Source: Deltaproteobacteria bacterium (GTDB lineage: Bacteria > Myxococcota_A > UBA9160 > UBA4427). From it: a stretch of DNA of 64,000 nt. The notes beneath the pieces were generated by a model. It saw nothing but the letters and a program-made list of their open reading frames with translations. It was not told the DNA's origin and did no database searches. The stretch covers positions 88,779-152,778 of the forward strand of contig JADJOR010000025.1 of assembly GCA_016713665.1 (NCBI GenBank), given 5' to 3'. The position numbers were made by a program, and so were the translations under genes. Below are positions 41,179 to 51,200 of the stretch, piece by piece. Numbering within the stretch: the first letter of the stretch is position 1; every line of letters begins with the position of its first letter.

Positions 41179-41996
41179 CGGGAAGTCGCTCCCGGGCTGG
41201 CGCTTCGGCTCTGGCTCCTGGTCGGGTCGCGGCGATTGCGAGCGCCCCGGCGCGCGGCGTCGATGAAGGCCGCGAAGAGTCGCTCCGAGAACGCGTCGCG
41301 CTGCTTTTCGGGATGCCACTGAACGCCGAGCAGGAAGGGCGATTCGCCGCTCGCCGTCGCGCCCGCACTCGCGCCCGCCGCCGAGCTCGCCGCGTCCGAT
41401 TCGATCGCCTCGATCACGCCGTCGGCGCTGCGCGCGGCGATGCGCTGGCCGCGGCCCGGGGCGCGCACGCCCTGGTGGTGCAGGCTGTTGACCGGCATCG
41501 AGTCCGCCCCGGCGATCGCCGCGAGGCGGCTGCCGGGGACGATCGCGACGGGATGGCGCGCGTCCGGGGCGAGCTTGTGGGGGCCGGCGTCGGGACGCTG
41601 GGAGGGGAGGTGGGCGTCGAGCTTGCCGCCGGCGGTGATCGCCATCAATTGCATCCCGTAGCAGATCCCGAGCACGGGCAGCCCGCGCTCGCGGGCCGCC
41701 TCGAATAGCATGCGGTCGAAGGCGACCTGCGCCGTCGGGACGAGGTCGAGCAGGGCCTCGATCTCCGGGGCGAGCGGCGTCTCGGAGGGAAAGTCATCGC
41801 CGCCCGGCAGGAGCAGCCCGTCGATCGAGGCGACGAGGCTCGCGACGTCGCTCTGGATCGGCAGATGCAGGGCCACCCCGCCCGCGCGGTCGATCGCGTC
41901 GGCGTAGCTCTGGTCGATGTAGTGGTACGTGCGCTCGGCCCGCCAGCGCCCACGATCGTCGAGGGAGAGGGGGATTCCGATTCGCGGCCGGTGCAT
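41175..41996 (-). CDS. Gamma-glutamyl-gamma-aminobutyrate hydrolase family protein (peptidase C26)
   Basis: A 273-residue class I amidotransferase-fold hydrolase, PuuD-like. It starts HRPRIGIPLSLDDRGRWRAE and has the family IDGLLLPGGDDF loop, the nucleophile VLGICYGMQLMAI (Cys about 115) and GVQWHPEKQRD with the catalytic His. The pattern NSLHHQGV is also typical of C26 enzymes. A Ser/Ala/Gly-rich insert (about 210-228) is present and the last 15 residues are basic. Substrate could be a gamma-glutamyl amine or folate polyglutamate. It is translationally coupled to plsC, whose function is unrelated, and is divergent from the SDR gene with 35 bp between. Confidence 0.88.
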   Translation of the reverse strand: MHRPRIGIPLSLDDRGRWRAERTYHYIDQSYADAIDRAGGVALHLPIQSDVASLVASIDGLLLPGGDDFPSETPLAPEIEALLDLVPTAQVAFDRMLFEAARERGLPVLGICYGMQLMAITAGGKLDAHLPSQRPDAGPHKLAPDARHPVAIVPGSRLAAIAGADSMPVNSLHHQGVRAPGRGQRIAARSADGVIEAIESDAASSAAGASAGATASGESPFLLGVQWHPEKQRDAFSERLFAAFIDAARRGARNRRDPTRSQSRSASPGATSR

Positions 41997-42031
41997 GGCA
42001 CGAGCATAGCCATCTGCGGCATCCTGCCCGC

Positions 42032-42913
42032 ATGGCACAGGTGGTGATCGCAGGCTGCGGCTACGTCGGCAACGCGCTCGCGCGGATGTTGATCGCCGAC
42101 GGCCACGAGGTCTTCGGGATCCGGCGCAATCCGGCCGGGCTCGCGAAGGGTGTGAAGGCGATCCGCGGGGATCTCGCGGATCCGAAGTCCCTCGGGCCGG
42201 CGCCCCAGCGCGTCGAGTACGCGGTCTTCATGGTCGGGGCCGACGAGTCGACCGAGAAGGCGTATCGACGGGCCTACCTCGACGGGCTCGCGGGCCTGCT
42301 CGAGTGGCTCGCGAACGAGGGCCAGCGGCCGAAGCGGATCGTGATGACCTCCTCGACCTCGGTCTACGGTCAGCGGCGCGGTGAGCCCATCGACGAGGAT
42401 TCCCCGACCCATCCGACCCAGTTCCGGGGCGAGACCCTGCTCGCCTCGGAACGGCTGCTGGCCGCGAGCGGCTTTTCGACCGTCGTCGTCCGGCTGGGGG
42501 GCATCTATGGCCCCGAGCGGACGAGCCTGATCGACCGTGCGCTCGCGGGCGAGCTCAAGCTCCGCGAGACCGAACACTTCACGAACCGGATCCATCGCGA
42601 CGACGCGGCAGGCCTGGTCCGCCATCTGCTCTTTCATCCGTCGCCGGACCCGCTCTATCTGGGCGTCGACTCCGAGTCGGCCGAGGAGTCGAAGCTGCAT
42701 GCCTGGATCGCGAAGGAGCTCGGTGTGTCCGAGCCGGAGCTCGAGACTGCGACCGGGGCGGATGACGCGAGCGGCGGGCGCGGCCAGCGCCAGGCCGCGG
42801 GCAGCAAGCGCTGCAGCAATCGCCGGGCGCGGGAGAGCGGCTATCGATTCCGGTATCCGAGCTACCGAGAGGGCTACGGTGCGCTGATCCGGGCGCGCCG
42901 GACGAAGGATTAG
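42032..42913 (+). CDS. NAD-dependent epimerase/dehydratase-like SDR protein (YeeZ-like)
   Basis: A 293-residue extended short-chain dehydrogenase-like protein. The N-terminal Rossmann motif is VVIAGCGYVGNALARML, followed by an Asp-containing GDLADPKSLG loop and MTSSTSVYGQRRGEPIDEDSP. The active-site Lys expected four residues after the Tyr is absent (YGQRR), as in several atypical YeeZ-type members, so catalytic activity is uncertain. VVVRLGGIYGPER matches the substrate side. The C-terminal 40 residues are basic and variable. It ends 3 bp before the aminotransferase start, so the two form an operon. Confidence 0.85.
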   Translation: MAQVVIAGCGYVGNALARMLIADGHEVFGIRRNPAGLAKGVKAIRGDLADPKSLGPAPQRVEYAVFMVGADESTEKAYRRAYLDGLAGLLEWLANEGQRPKRIVMTSSTSVYGQRRGEPIDEDSPTHPTQFRGETLLASERLLAASGFSTVVVRLGGIYGPERTSLIDRALAGELKLRETEHFTNRIHRDDAAGLVRHLLFHPSPDPLYLGVDSESAEESKLHAWIAKELGVSEPELETATGADDASGGRGQRQAAGSKRCSNRRARESGYRFRYPSYREGYGALIRARRTKD

Positions 42914-42916
42914 GAC

Positions 42917-44752
42917 GTGCCTTCGCTGGCGGCGGCGACCGTCGCGATGCCCGGTGCGATCTACTCGCCCTTTGCCGACCGGATCCACGGCCATCCCGGC
43001 CCGCTCTTTCCGCTCCACGTCGGCGACACCTGGCGCGATCCCTTCGTCGGCGCCCGCAGCCAGGACGTCGACGCGGCCAGGACGCCGCGTCTGCACGCCT
43101 ACTGCGACACGCGCGGGCTGCCTTCGTTGATCGAGGTCGTGCGCGAGAAGCTGCGCAAGCGGAACGGCCTCGTCCACGAGCCCGACGAGATCCTGATCAC
43201 CGCCGGCGCGACCGGCGGCCTCGCGGCGCTCGCGGGTGCCGCCCTCGCCCCCGACGACGAGATGTTGATCCTCGCGCCCTTCTGGCCCCTGATCCGCGGC
43301 ATCGCCCAGAGCTTCCGCGCGCGGCCCGTCGAGGTCCCGTTCTTCGATCGCGTGTCTTCCCGCGACGAGGCCGTCGCGGCGGTCGCGGCCAGGCTCTCGC
43401 CTCGCAGCCGGGTGCTCTACGTCTCGACCCCCTCGAATCCCACCGGCCGCATGATCCCCGGCGAGTGGCTCGAGGCGCTGGCCGACCTCGCGCGCCGCCA
43501 CGATCTCTGGATCTTCTCCGACGAGGTCTACGAGGAGTACGCCTACACCTCCGAGCATGCCCGGGAGCACGTCTCGATCGGGCGCTTCGCACCGGAGCGG
43601 ACGGTGTCGGTCTACTCGGTCTCGAAGAGCTATGCGATGGCCGGACAGCGGGTCGGCTACCTCGCGGGCCCCGAGCCGATCGTCGCGAATGCCCGCAAGA
43701 TCGCGACCCACGTCTACTACCACGCCCCGGTCATCGGCCAGCACACGGCGCAGATCGCGCTCGAACACGGCGCCGACTGGGTCGCCGCCAATCGCGAGGC
43801 CGACCGGGCCGTCGGCCGCGCCGTGGCCGAGCAGCTCGGGCTGCCGGCGCCGGAGGGCGGGACCTTCCTCTTTCTCGACGTCCGCGAGCGGCTCGACGCG
43901 CGGGGCCTGATGGGGCTGCTCGAGGACTGCTTCGCCGAGGGTGTGCTCGTCGCCCCCGGCCATGCCTGCGGCAGCGACTACGCGAACTGGATCCGCATCA
44001 GCTACACCGCCGCCCCCGCCGACCAGGTCCTCGAGGCGTCCCGTCGCCTGCGGCGCGTGCTCGGGCGCGGTCGGGGGCCGGGGCGGAGAACGGCGTCGCG
44101 GGCGCCTGATCGAGTATGCTCGCGGCGCGCCGGGACGCGGCCCTCCGCGCCGCGGACGTCGACTCGAAGCGTCGTTCCGGTCCGGCCCGGGCCCCGTCCG
44201 GTCTGCTCCAACCCAGCCATCCTCCGAGGGAATCTCCATGTCGATCGATCTCGTCCTCCGCGCTCCCCAGACCCCCGCTCGCGTCGCCAGCATCAAGTCC
44301 ATGCAGTATTCGATGAGCGGCAACGCGAAGGCCTGGCTCGACCTCTTCGCCGACGACGCGATCGTCCAGGATCCCTACGGTCCGTCTCCGATGAATCCCG
44401 GCGGCGAGGGCCATCTCGGCAAGGCCGCGATCGAGAAGTTCTGCGCCGCCTACATCCAGCCCGACCGGATCCGCTTCGAGGTTCGTCAGACGCTGACTTC
44501 GGGGCCGGCCTGCGTGAACGTCGGGACGATCTTCGCGAAGGGCTTCGACGGACGTTTCGCCTGGAACGAGGTCATCAACGTCTACGAGGTGAACCCGGCG
44601 GGCAAGATCACGCTGCTGCGCTCCTACTGGGACTACGAAGCCAACCAGAAGACGCCGTTCTAGGCGAAGCGCTTGCTCTTCGTCGAGCGGAGCAACCGGA
44701 CGGAGCTGTTGTTCGACGGGTTGGCCTCGCGCCTCGGCCGGCCGGGACGTGA
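42917..44752 (+). CDS. Class I/II PLP aminotransferase with abnormal read-through C-terminus
   Basis: The recognisable enzyme is residues 1 to about 388: a fold-type I aminotransferase with LITAGATGGLAAL, YVSTPSNPTGRMI, FSDEVYEEYAY and SVSKSYAMAGQRVGYL, where Lys in SKSYAM binds PLP, and the C-terminal Arg in NWIRISYTA. No stop codon follows in this frame until 44752, so the protein would gain about 220 Arg-rich residues that are just a shadow of the next gene. A 1-nt change in the G-rich stretch around 44073-44094 would give a stop at 44107-44109, a natural length. The start is GTG 42917 (ATG 42947 is an alternative). Substrate unknown. Confidence 0.75.
   Translation: MPSLAAATVAMPGAIYSPFADRIHGHPGPLFPLHVGDTWRDPFVGARSQDVDAARTPRLHAYCDTRGLPSLIEVVREKLRKRNGLVHEPDEILITAGATGGLAALAGAALAPDDEMLILAPFWPLIRGIAQSFRARPVEVPFFDRVSSRDEAVAAVAARLSPRSRVLYVSTPSNPTGRMIPGEWLEALADLARRHDLWIFSDEVYEEYAYTSEHAREHVSIGRFAPERTVSVYSVSKSYAMAGQRVGYLAGPEPIVANARKIATHVYYHAPVIGQHTAQIALEHGADWVAANREADRAVGRAVAEQLGLPAPEGGTFLFLDVRERLDARGLMGLLEDCFAEGVLVAPGHACGSDYANWIRISYTAAPADQVLEASRRLRRVLGRGRGPGRRTASRAPDRVCSRRAGTRPSAPRTSTRSVVPVRPGPRPVCSNPAILRGNLHVDRSRPPRSPDPRSRRQHQVHAVFDERQREGLARPLRRRRDRPGSLRSVSDESRRRGPSRQGRDREVLRRLHPARPDPLRGSSDADFGAGLRERRDDLREGLRRTFRLERGHQRLRGEPGGQDHAAALLLGLRSQPEDAVLGEALALRRAEQPDGAVVRRVGLAPRPAGT
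44238..44663 (+). CDS. NTF2-like (SnoaL/ketosteroid-isomerase fold) protein
   Basis: A 141-residue protein from an ATG preceded by GAGGG. The sequence KAWLDLFADDAIVQDPYGPSPMNPGG, with the DDAIVQDP element (about 35-42), then KAAIEKFCAAYI and a Trp/Tyr-rich C-terminus (LLRSYWDYE), is typical of nuclear transport factor 2-like proteins, which include steroid isomerases and polyketide cyclases. No catalytic assignment is possible. It ends 9 bp before recC, with which it may be co-transcribed. It lies wholly inside the run-on frame of the aminotransferase, which argues that the run-on is not real coding sequence. Confidence 0.88.
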   Translation: MSIDLVLRAPQTPARVASIKSMQYSMSGNAKAWLDLFADDAIVQDPYGPSPMNPGGEGHLGKAAIEKFCAAYIQPDRIRFEVRQTLTSGPACVNVGTIFAKGFDGRFAWNEVINVYEVNPAGKITLLRSYWDYEANQKTPF

Positions 44753-47700
44753 TCCGCTCGCACGGGCGGTCGTCGTCGTGCAGGGCGCGGGCATGGAGCG
44801 CTGGATCGCGCAGCGCCTGGCCCGGCGCCACGGCGTCTGTGCCCACGTCGAGTTCCCGTTCCCCAGGCCCTTCCTCGAGAGCGTCTTCGAGGCGATCGCG
44901 AGCGAAGGCAGCGACGCGAAGCCGCCCGGCTGGGATCTCGATCGCATGACCTGGGCGATCGCGAAGCGGATCGACGCCGGGCGCGGGGATCCGGTCTACG
45001 CGCCGCTCGCCCGCCATCTCGCCGCGGCGGACGGTGACTGGCGCCTGGTCCAGCTCGCCCACCGCATCGCCAACGTCTTCGATCAATACATCACCTATCG
45101 CCCCGACTGGGTCGCCCGCTTCGAGGCGCCGGGCGACGGCCCGATCCCGGGCTTCGACGGGCCCGATGCCGCCTGGCAGATCCAGCTCTTTCGCGGGCTC
45201 GTCGAAGACCTCGGGCCCGGTCACATGGAGCGTCGCGCGGCGGACTTCCTCGACGCGATTGCTGCGGCGCCGGGTTGGCGCGTCGCGGCGGTCGCGCGAT
45301 CGACACCGCCGCCGCGCATCGCCCGACCGGTCCGCCCTCCGCGTGCGGAGCTCGAGGCGCGCCTGCGCCGCCGCTTCCCCGACGCGATCGAGATCTTCGC
45401 GATCTCGACCCTGCCGCCGCTCCATCTCGAGATCGTGCGTGGCCTGGCCTCGCTCGTCGACGTTCGGCTCTCGATCCTCGCGCCTTCGCGCGCGTGGTAT
45501 TCGGAGCTCTGGCGCGAGCTGCGCGAGGGGGACGCCGAAGTCGCGACGCCGATCGCAGCGCTCCTGTCGGGGCTAGGCCGGCTCGGGGCGGACTTCCAGA
45601 AGACGATCGTCGAAGGCGCGTCGCCGGAGGGCGGCGAGGAGGATCGCTTCGACGTGCCGGATGCGGGGCGAAGCGACGCGCCGCTCCTCGCCCGGCTGCA
45701 GTCCCGCCTGCTCGACCTCGACGAGAGCGAGCAGGGCGATGCGGCGCGCCGCGTCGCTTCCGAGGACGACTCGATCCGCGTCCATCTCTGCCATGGCTCG
45801 CGCCGGGAGCTCGAGGTCGTGCTCGGTCTCCTGCGCGCCGCCTTCGAACGTGACGCGACGCTGCGGCCGGAAGACGTGATCGTGATGGCGCCCGACATCG
45901 ACGCGATCGCCGCCGACGTCGAGGCGGTCTTCGGTGCGGATGCCGACGCCGACGGGCAGGGCGGTCTGCCCTTCCGGGTTGCCGACCGGGGCGCCTATCG
46001 TCGTTCACCAGTGGCCGAGGCGTTCCGGCGGCTGCTCGCGCTGCTCGGGACGCGGATGGCCCGCAGTGCCGTCTTCGACTGGCTCGCGCAGGCCGACGTG
46101 GCGGCCCGCTTCGGCCTCGACGAGGCCGGCGTCGAGGCCCTCGCCGACTGGGCCGAGCGGGCGGGCTATCGCTTCGGGCTCGACGAGGCGCAGCGCGAGA
46201 CGGCCGCGCTCCCCGCCGAGCGGGGCCACACCCTCGCCGGCAGCCTCGATCGCCTCGTCCTCGCCCACGCCCTCGGCGAGACCCGCGAGGTCGTCGCCGG
46301 GCGTACGCCGATCGGCCTCGATGCCTTCGCCGAGCCCGCCTGGATCGGCGCGATCGGCGAGGTCGAGTCGCTCCTGCGCGGGGCGGCGCGCGAGCTCCGC
46401 ACGCCCCGCACCGTCGCAGACTGGACGCATTGGCTCGCCGCGCTGCTCGCCCGCAGCATCGACCGCCAGGACGCCAACAGCCACGAGCACACCGCGATCC
46501 TCGCCGTCCTCGAGCGGATCCGGAGCGCCGCGCTCGCCGCGGGCTTCGACCGGCCGCTCGCCTTCGAGGCGATCCGCGAGCGCGTCGTCGCGGTGCTCGA
46601 GCAGACGCCTTCGCCCCAGGCCTTCCTCGCCGGCGGGATCACCTTCTGCCAGCTCGTGCCCTTGCGCGCGATCCCCTTCCGCATCGTCGTCGTCACCGGC
46701 CTCGTCGACGGCGAGTTTCCCCGCAGCCACGCCGCCCTCGGCTTCGACGCGATCGCGAAGGCGCCGAGGCCCGGCGATCGCCGCCTGCGCGACGACGATC
46801 GGCATCTCTTCCTCGAGGCGATCCTCTCGGCGCGAGACCAGCTGATCCTGACGGTCCCCGCCCGCGATCTGCGCAACGGCGAGCCCCGGCCGCCGTCGAT
46901 CGTCGTCTCGGAGCTGCTCGATGCCCTCGAGTCGACCTTCGTCCTCGTGCGCGGGAGCGATGGCGGGGGCGACGCCGCGGCCGGCGACGGCGGTCCGGCG
47001 GCCGACGAGGTCGCGGCGAAGGAGGCGGGGAAGGAATTACGGAAGTGGCTCGTCGTCGAGCATCCGCTGCAGGCGACGAGCCCGCGTTATTTCGAGCAGG
47101 ATCGCGATCCGCGGCTCGTGTCCCGGAGCGCGCGCGCCCATCGCGGCGCGCTGGCGCGCCGGCGGGTCGAAGAGGCCGAGGTGCTCCCGGTGCGGCGCTT
47201 CCTTCCGGTCGGCGGCGTTCCGGCACGCGAGGGGGTGGCGGGGGGCGCTGCGGTGGGGGCCGAGCCGCTCCTGCTCGACGAGCTGATCGAGCGGGTGCTG
47301 CGCTCGACGCGCCACTTCGCGCGGACGGTGCTCGGGCTGCGGCTGCCGCGACCGGAAGGGGTGGCGAGCGACCTCGATCCGGTCAAGCTCGAGCCGCTCG
47401 AAGGATCCGAGCTCGGGCGCGGGCTCTTCGAGGCGCTCGGAGCGGGGGAGCCGCTCGACCGGGCCCTCGAGCGGATGCGCGCGAATCCGTTGCTGCCGGT
47501 CGGCGAGGCGGGGGAGTGGCTCGCGCGGCCCGTTGTCGAGGAGGTGCGTGCGATCGCGGCGATCGCCGCGCAGCACCGCGCGGGCCCGCGGCTTCCGGAT
47601 CGGGCCTTCGAGCTCGACGTCCCGCGCGGCGACGGGGGCACGGTCCGGCTCGTCGGCACGCTCGATCGTCTCTGGCCGAACGCTCGGGTCGAGGCCGACT

Positions 47701-48218
47701 ACGGCCGCCTCGGCGCCGTGGGCGAGGTGGCGCTCTGGATCCGCCATCTCGTGCTCTGCGCCCTCGCCGAAGCGGGCGGGACACCGACCGTCGAGAGCGT
47801 CTTCGTCGGCCGGCCGAGCGCCGACGACAAGACGAAGATGAAGAAGCGCGTCGTTCGCTTCGGGAGCGTCGAGAACCCTCTGGCGCGCCTCGCCGAGCTC
47901 GTCGCCCTCGGCGAGAGCGTCGCCGCGGCACCGCTGCCCTTCTTCGCGCGCTCCTCGCGCATCTTCGCCGAGAGGCTCGGAAAGTCGCCGGCCGACGAGT
48001 CCCAGGCCTGGCGCCATGCGCGGGACACCTTCGAGGGGCGTGACGACGCACGATTCCGCATCCCCGAGGCCGACGAGGATCTCGAGACCGGTCGGGTCTG
48101 GGAAGGCTGCCTCCCGATCGCGCGTGCCGGGGAGGTCGGGCTCCTGCACGGCTTCGATGCCGTCGCGCAGCTCGTCTTCACGCCCCTGCTCGCGGTGCGG
48201 AGGGCCTCGACCGAATGA
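44673..48218 (+). CDS. recC: Exodeoxyribonuclease V gamma chain
   Basis: An 1181-residue RecC, close to the E. coli 1122. It opens LFVERSNRTELLFDGLASRL and has VVVQGAGMERWIAQRLA and RIANVFDQYITYRPDW, all typical of RecC, in which an inactivated helicase fold scans for Chi. FCQLVPLRAIPFRIVVVTGL with DGEFPRSHAALGFD, then DDRHLFLEAILSARDQLILT, mark the second helicase-like domain. The start is TTG 44673. It overlaps recB by 4 bp. Chi recognition residues cannot be read by eye. Confidence 0.92.
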   Translation: MLFVERSNRTELLFDGLASRLGRPGRDPLARAVVVVQGAGMERWIAQRLARRHGVCAHVEFPFPRPFLESVFEAIASEGSDAKPPGWDLDRMTWAIAKRIDAGRGDPVYAPLARHLAAADGDWRLVQLAHRIANVFDQYITYRPDWVARFEAPGDGPIPGFDGPDAAWQIQLFRGLVEDLGPGHMERRAADFLDAIAAAPGWRVAAVARSTPPPRIARPVRPPRAELEARLRRRFPDAIEIFAISTLPPLHLEIVRGLASLVDVRLSILAPSRAWYSELWRELREGDAEVATPIAALLSGLGRLGADFQKTIVEGASPEGGEEDRFDVPDAGRSDAPLLARLQSRLLDLDESEQGDAARRVASEDDSIRVHLCHGSRRELEVVLGLLRAAFERDATLRPEDVIVMAPDIDAIAADVEAVFGADADADGQGGLPFRVADRGAYRRSPVAEAFRRLLALLGTRMARSAVFDWLAQADVAARFGLDEAGVEALADWAERAGYRFGLDEAQRETAALPAERGHTLAGSLDRLVLAHALGETREVVAGRTPIGLDAFAEPAWIGAIGEVESLLRGAARELRTPRTVADWTHWLAALLARSIDRQDANSHEHTAILAVLERIRSAALAAGFDRPLAFEAIRERVVAVLEQTPSPQAFLAGGITFCQLVPLRAIPFRIVVVTGLVDGEFPRSHAALGFDAIAKAPRPGDRRLRDDDRHLFLEAILSARDQLILTVPARDLRNGEPRPPSIVVSELLDALESTFVLVRGSDGGGDAAAGDGGPAADEVAAKEAGKELRKWLVVEHPLQATSPRYFEQDRDPRLVSRSARAHRGALARRRVEEAEVLPVRRFLPVGGVPAREGVAGGAAVGAEPLLLDELIERVLRSTRHFARTVLGLRLPRPEGVASDLDPVKLEPLEGSELGRGLFEALGAGEPLDRALERMRANPLLPVGEAGEWLARPVVEEVRAIAAIAAQHRAGPRLPDRAFELDVPRGDGGTVRLVGTLDRLWPNARVEADYGRLGAVGEVALWIRHLVLCALAEAGGTPTVESVFVGRPSADDKTKMKKRVVRFGSVENPLARLAELVALGESVAAAPLPFFARSSRIFAERLGKSPADESQAWRHARDTFEGRDDARFRIPEADEDLETGRVWEGCLPIARAGEVGLLHGFDAVAQLVFTPLLAVRRASTE

Positions 48219-51200
48219 CCGCGCGCTCCCCGATCCGGCGCTTCGATCCCGGGACGCTGCCCCTCACCGGCACCTCGTTCCTCGAGGCGAGCGCCGGCAC
48301 CGGCAAGACCTACGCCCTCGCGACCCTGTACCTGCGCCTGCTCGTCGAGCGCGACCTGCGCCCGGCGGAGATCCTGGTCGTCACGTTCACCCAGGCCGCG
48401 ACGGCGGAGCTGCGCGAGCGCATCCGCGCGCGGATCCGCGAGGCGATCGCGGCGACGACGGATGCCGCCGTCGCCGCGAAGCTCCGGCGCGCGCTGCGGG
48501 ACTTCGACGAGGCCGCGATCTTCACGATCCACGGCTTCTGTCGGCGCACGATCCAGGAGAGCGCCTTCGAGAGCGGGCTCGCCTTCGAGCCGGAGTTCGT
48601 CGAGAAGCCCGAGATCTGGCAGAGGACGCTCGCGCACGACCTCTGGAAGCAGCTGCTCGAGACCGTCGATCCGGTCTTCCGCGAATGGCTCGCCGCCGGG
48701 GCAGGGAGCAGCTGGGAGTTCCAGCCCGATGCGCTCTTCGACTGGATCGCCCACCGGATCGGCGGCGACGAAGAGATGCCGATCGAGCCCGCGATCGTGG
48801 ACCTCGCGCTCCCCGAGTCGCCCGAGCCTCTCATCGCGGCGTCGCTGCGCGCCTGGCAGCGCTTTGCCGAGATCTGGAGCGCGCGGCGCGATGCGATCCT
48901 CGAGCTGCTCTGTACGAAGACCAACGGCCTGAACAAGGGGAAGTACAAACCCGCATCCATTCGGGGCCGATGGACAACCGAGCTCGATCTGCTTGCCCGG
49001 CGGATCCTCCTCGCATCGGGGGGACGCGGTCGCGCGATCGCGTCGCTGCCGGATTTCTTCGCCAAGTATCTGACTCCGCAGAAGATCGTGGAGAACGCGA
49101 ACGGCGGAGCGACGCCGCTGCACGACGAGTTCTTCGAGGCCTGCGGCGACGTCGTCGCCGCAGGGGAGGCGCTCGACCGCGACTTCGCGCTCCGGGCCCT
49201 CGCGCTCCGGGGGCGCTTCGTCGGGGCGGTGCGCGACGCGGCCCGCGTGCGGCGCGAGGCGCAGCACGTGCTCTTCTTCGACGACCTGCTGATCCAGCTG
49301 CGGGCGGCGGTGCGCGGCGAGGGGGGCGAGGCGCTGCGCCGGACCCTGCGGACCCGCCATCGCGTCGCCCTGATCGACGAATTCCAGGACACCGACGCCG
49401 TCCAGTACGAAATCTTCGACACCGTCTGGGGCGATCCCGCCGTCGAGGCGGAGGGTGGAGGTCTCGTCCTGATCGGCGACCCGAAGCAGGCGATCTACGC
49501 TTTCCGTGGGGCCGACGTCTACACCTATCTCGCCGCCCGGGCGCGCGCGGGCGACGCCGTCTACTCCCTCGACGTCAACTACCGCTCGGATCCGCCGGTG
49601 CTCGACGCGGTGAACGCGCTCTTCACGACGACGGAGCGGCCCTTCGCCGTCGACGCGATCGGCTACCGGCCGGTCGAGCCGGCGCCGCCGGAGCTGCGCA
49701 AGCCCCTCGTCGCCGCGGACCGTTTCCGGATCGGGCTCCGGGTCCTGTTCTGCCGAGCCGAGGCGTTGGGTGCGATGCAGCGAGCGGATGCCGAGGCCGA
49801 AGACGAACCGGATGAGGAATCGGAAGCGGGGTCGGCGGGGAAGGCGGGCGAGCCGGAGCTCCCCGTCCGCTTCGGGCGCACCGCGGGGATGCGCGCGATG
49901 GCGCGGGACGTGGCCGAGCTGCTCGAGTCGGGGGCGACGATCGACGGCAACCCGATCTCTCCGGCCCACGTCGCGATCCTGGCACGCCGCAAGGTCGAGC
50001 TCGAGGCGGCGCGCCGGGCGCTCGAGACGCTCGGCATTCCGTGCGTGAGCCGGGGCGAGGGGAACGTCTTCGACGAGCGGGAGGCGTGGGAGCTCGCGAC
50101 GGTGCTCGAAGCGTGGCTCGCCCCCGGCGATCCGACCCGGCTGCGCACGGCGCTCTCGAGCGGGGCCCACGGCCTCGACGCCGCGGCGATCGCGGCCCTC
50201 GACGACGACTCGTCGTCCCTCGCCGCGATCGCCGAGCGTTATGCAGAGTACGGTCGGCTCTGGTCCGAGCAGGGCTTCGCCCGCGCTTTCGAGACATGTC
50301 GCGCGCGCGAAGGGGTGACCGAGACGCTGCTCGGCTTCGGCGACGGCGATCGGCGGCTCACCAACTGGCTGCATCTGGCAGAGCTTCTCGCCCGGATCGC
50401 GGGTGAGCGCGGAGCCTCGCGCACGGGGCTCCGCGCCTGGCTCGAGCGGGCGATCGCCGACGAGACGACCCGCCTCGAGCTCGGCGGCGACGCGTCGCTG
50501 CTGCGCCTCGAGCGCGACGACGAGGCCGTCTCTCTCGTCACGCTCCACGGCAGCAAGGGCCTCGAGTACGAGTTCGTGTACCTCCCCAGCCTGTGGGAGA
50601 GCTTCGAGCTTCGGGAGAAGAAGGCGAAGGCGGTCGAGCAGGGGGGCGGGCGACGTCCGGTGCTCTACCACGAAGCGAGCTCACACAGGCGGACCCTCGA
50701 TCTCGGCCGGCTCGAGGACGACGTCTACCGGGCGCACGTCGACGCCGAGAAGGCCGAGGCGAGCGCCGAGCATCTCCGTCTGCTCTACGTCGGCCTGACG
50801 CGCGCCCGGCGCCAATGCGTCGTGCTCTGGGGGCGGATCGGGGCGGCGCATGCGCAGTCGCCGCTCGCCCGACTCGTGCTCGGGAAGCACGCCGCCGCGG
50901 CGGGCATCGCGTCGGATGGATTCGCGGACTGGGCGCGCCGCCTCGGCGACGAGGACTGGATCGCCGCCTGGAGCGGGCTCGTCGAAGCGGCCCCTTCGGC
51001 GGCGGCCGCGACGGGGACCGCGACCCGGGTCGAGGACGCGAACCTCGCGCCGCGCGATCGCTGGCGCCCGAGCCGGAAGGAGCCGCGCCCGCTCGAGCTC
51101 GAAGCGCCGCGTCCGCTCGCGTTTCGGCCGCTCGTCACGACGAGCTTCTCGGGGCTCGTGCGCGGGAGCCGCCGGGCGGCGGGCTACGGCACGACGGCCG

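Noticed and set aside
41645..44323. 892-aa minus-strand frame
   Set aside because: Antisense of the SDR and aminotransferase genes, which have clear motifs on the plus strand.
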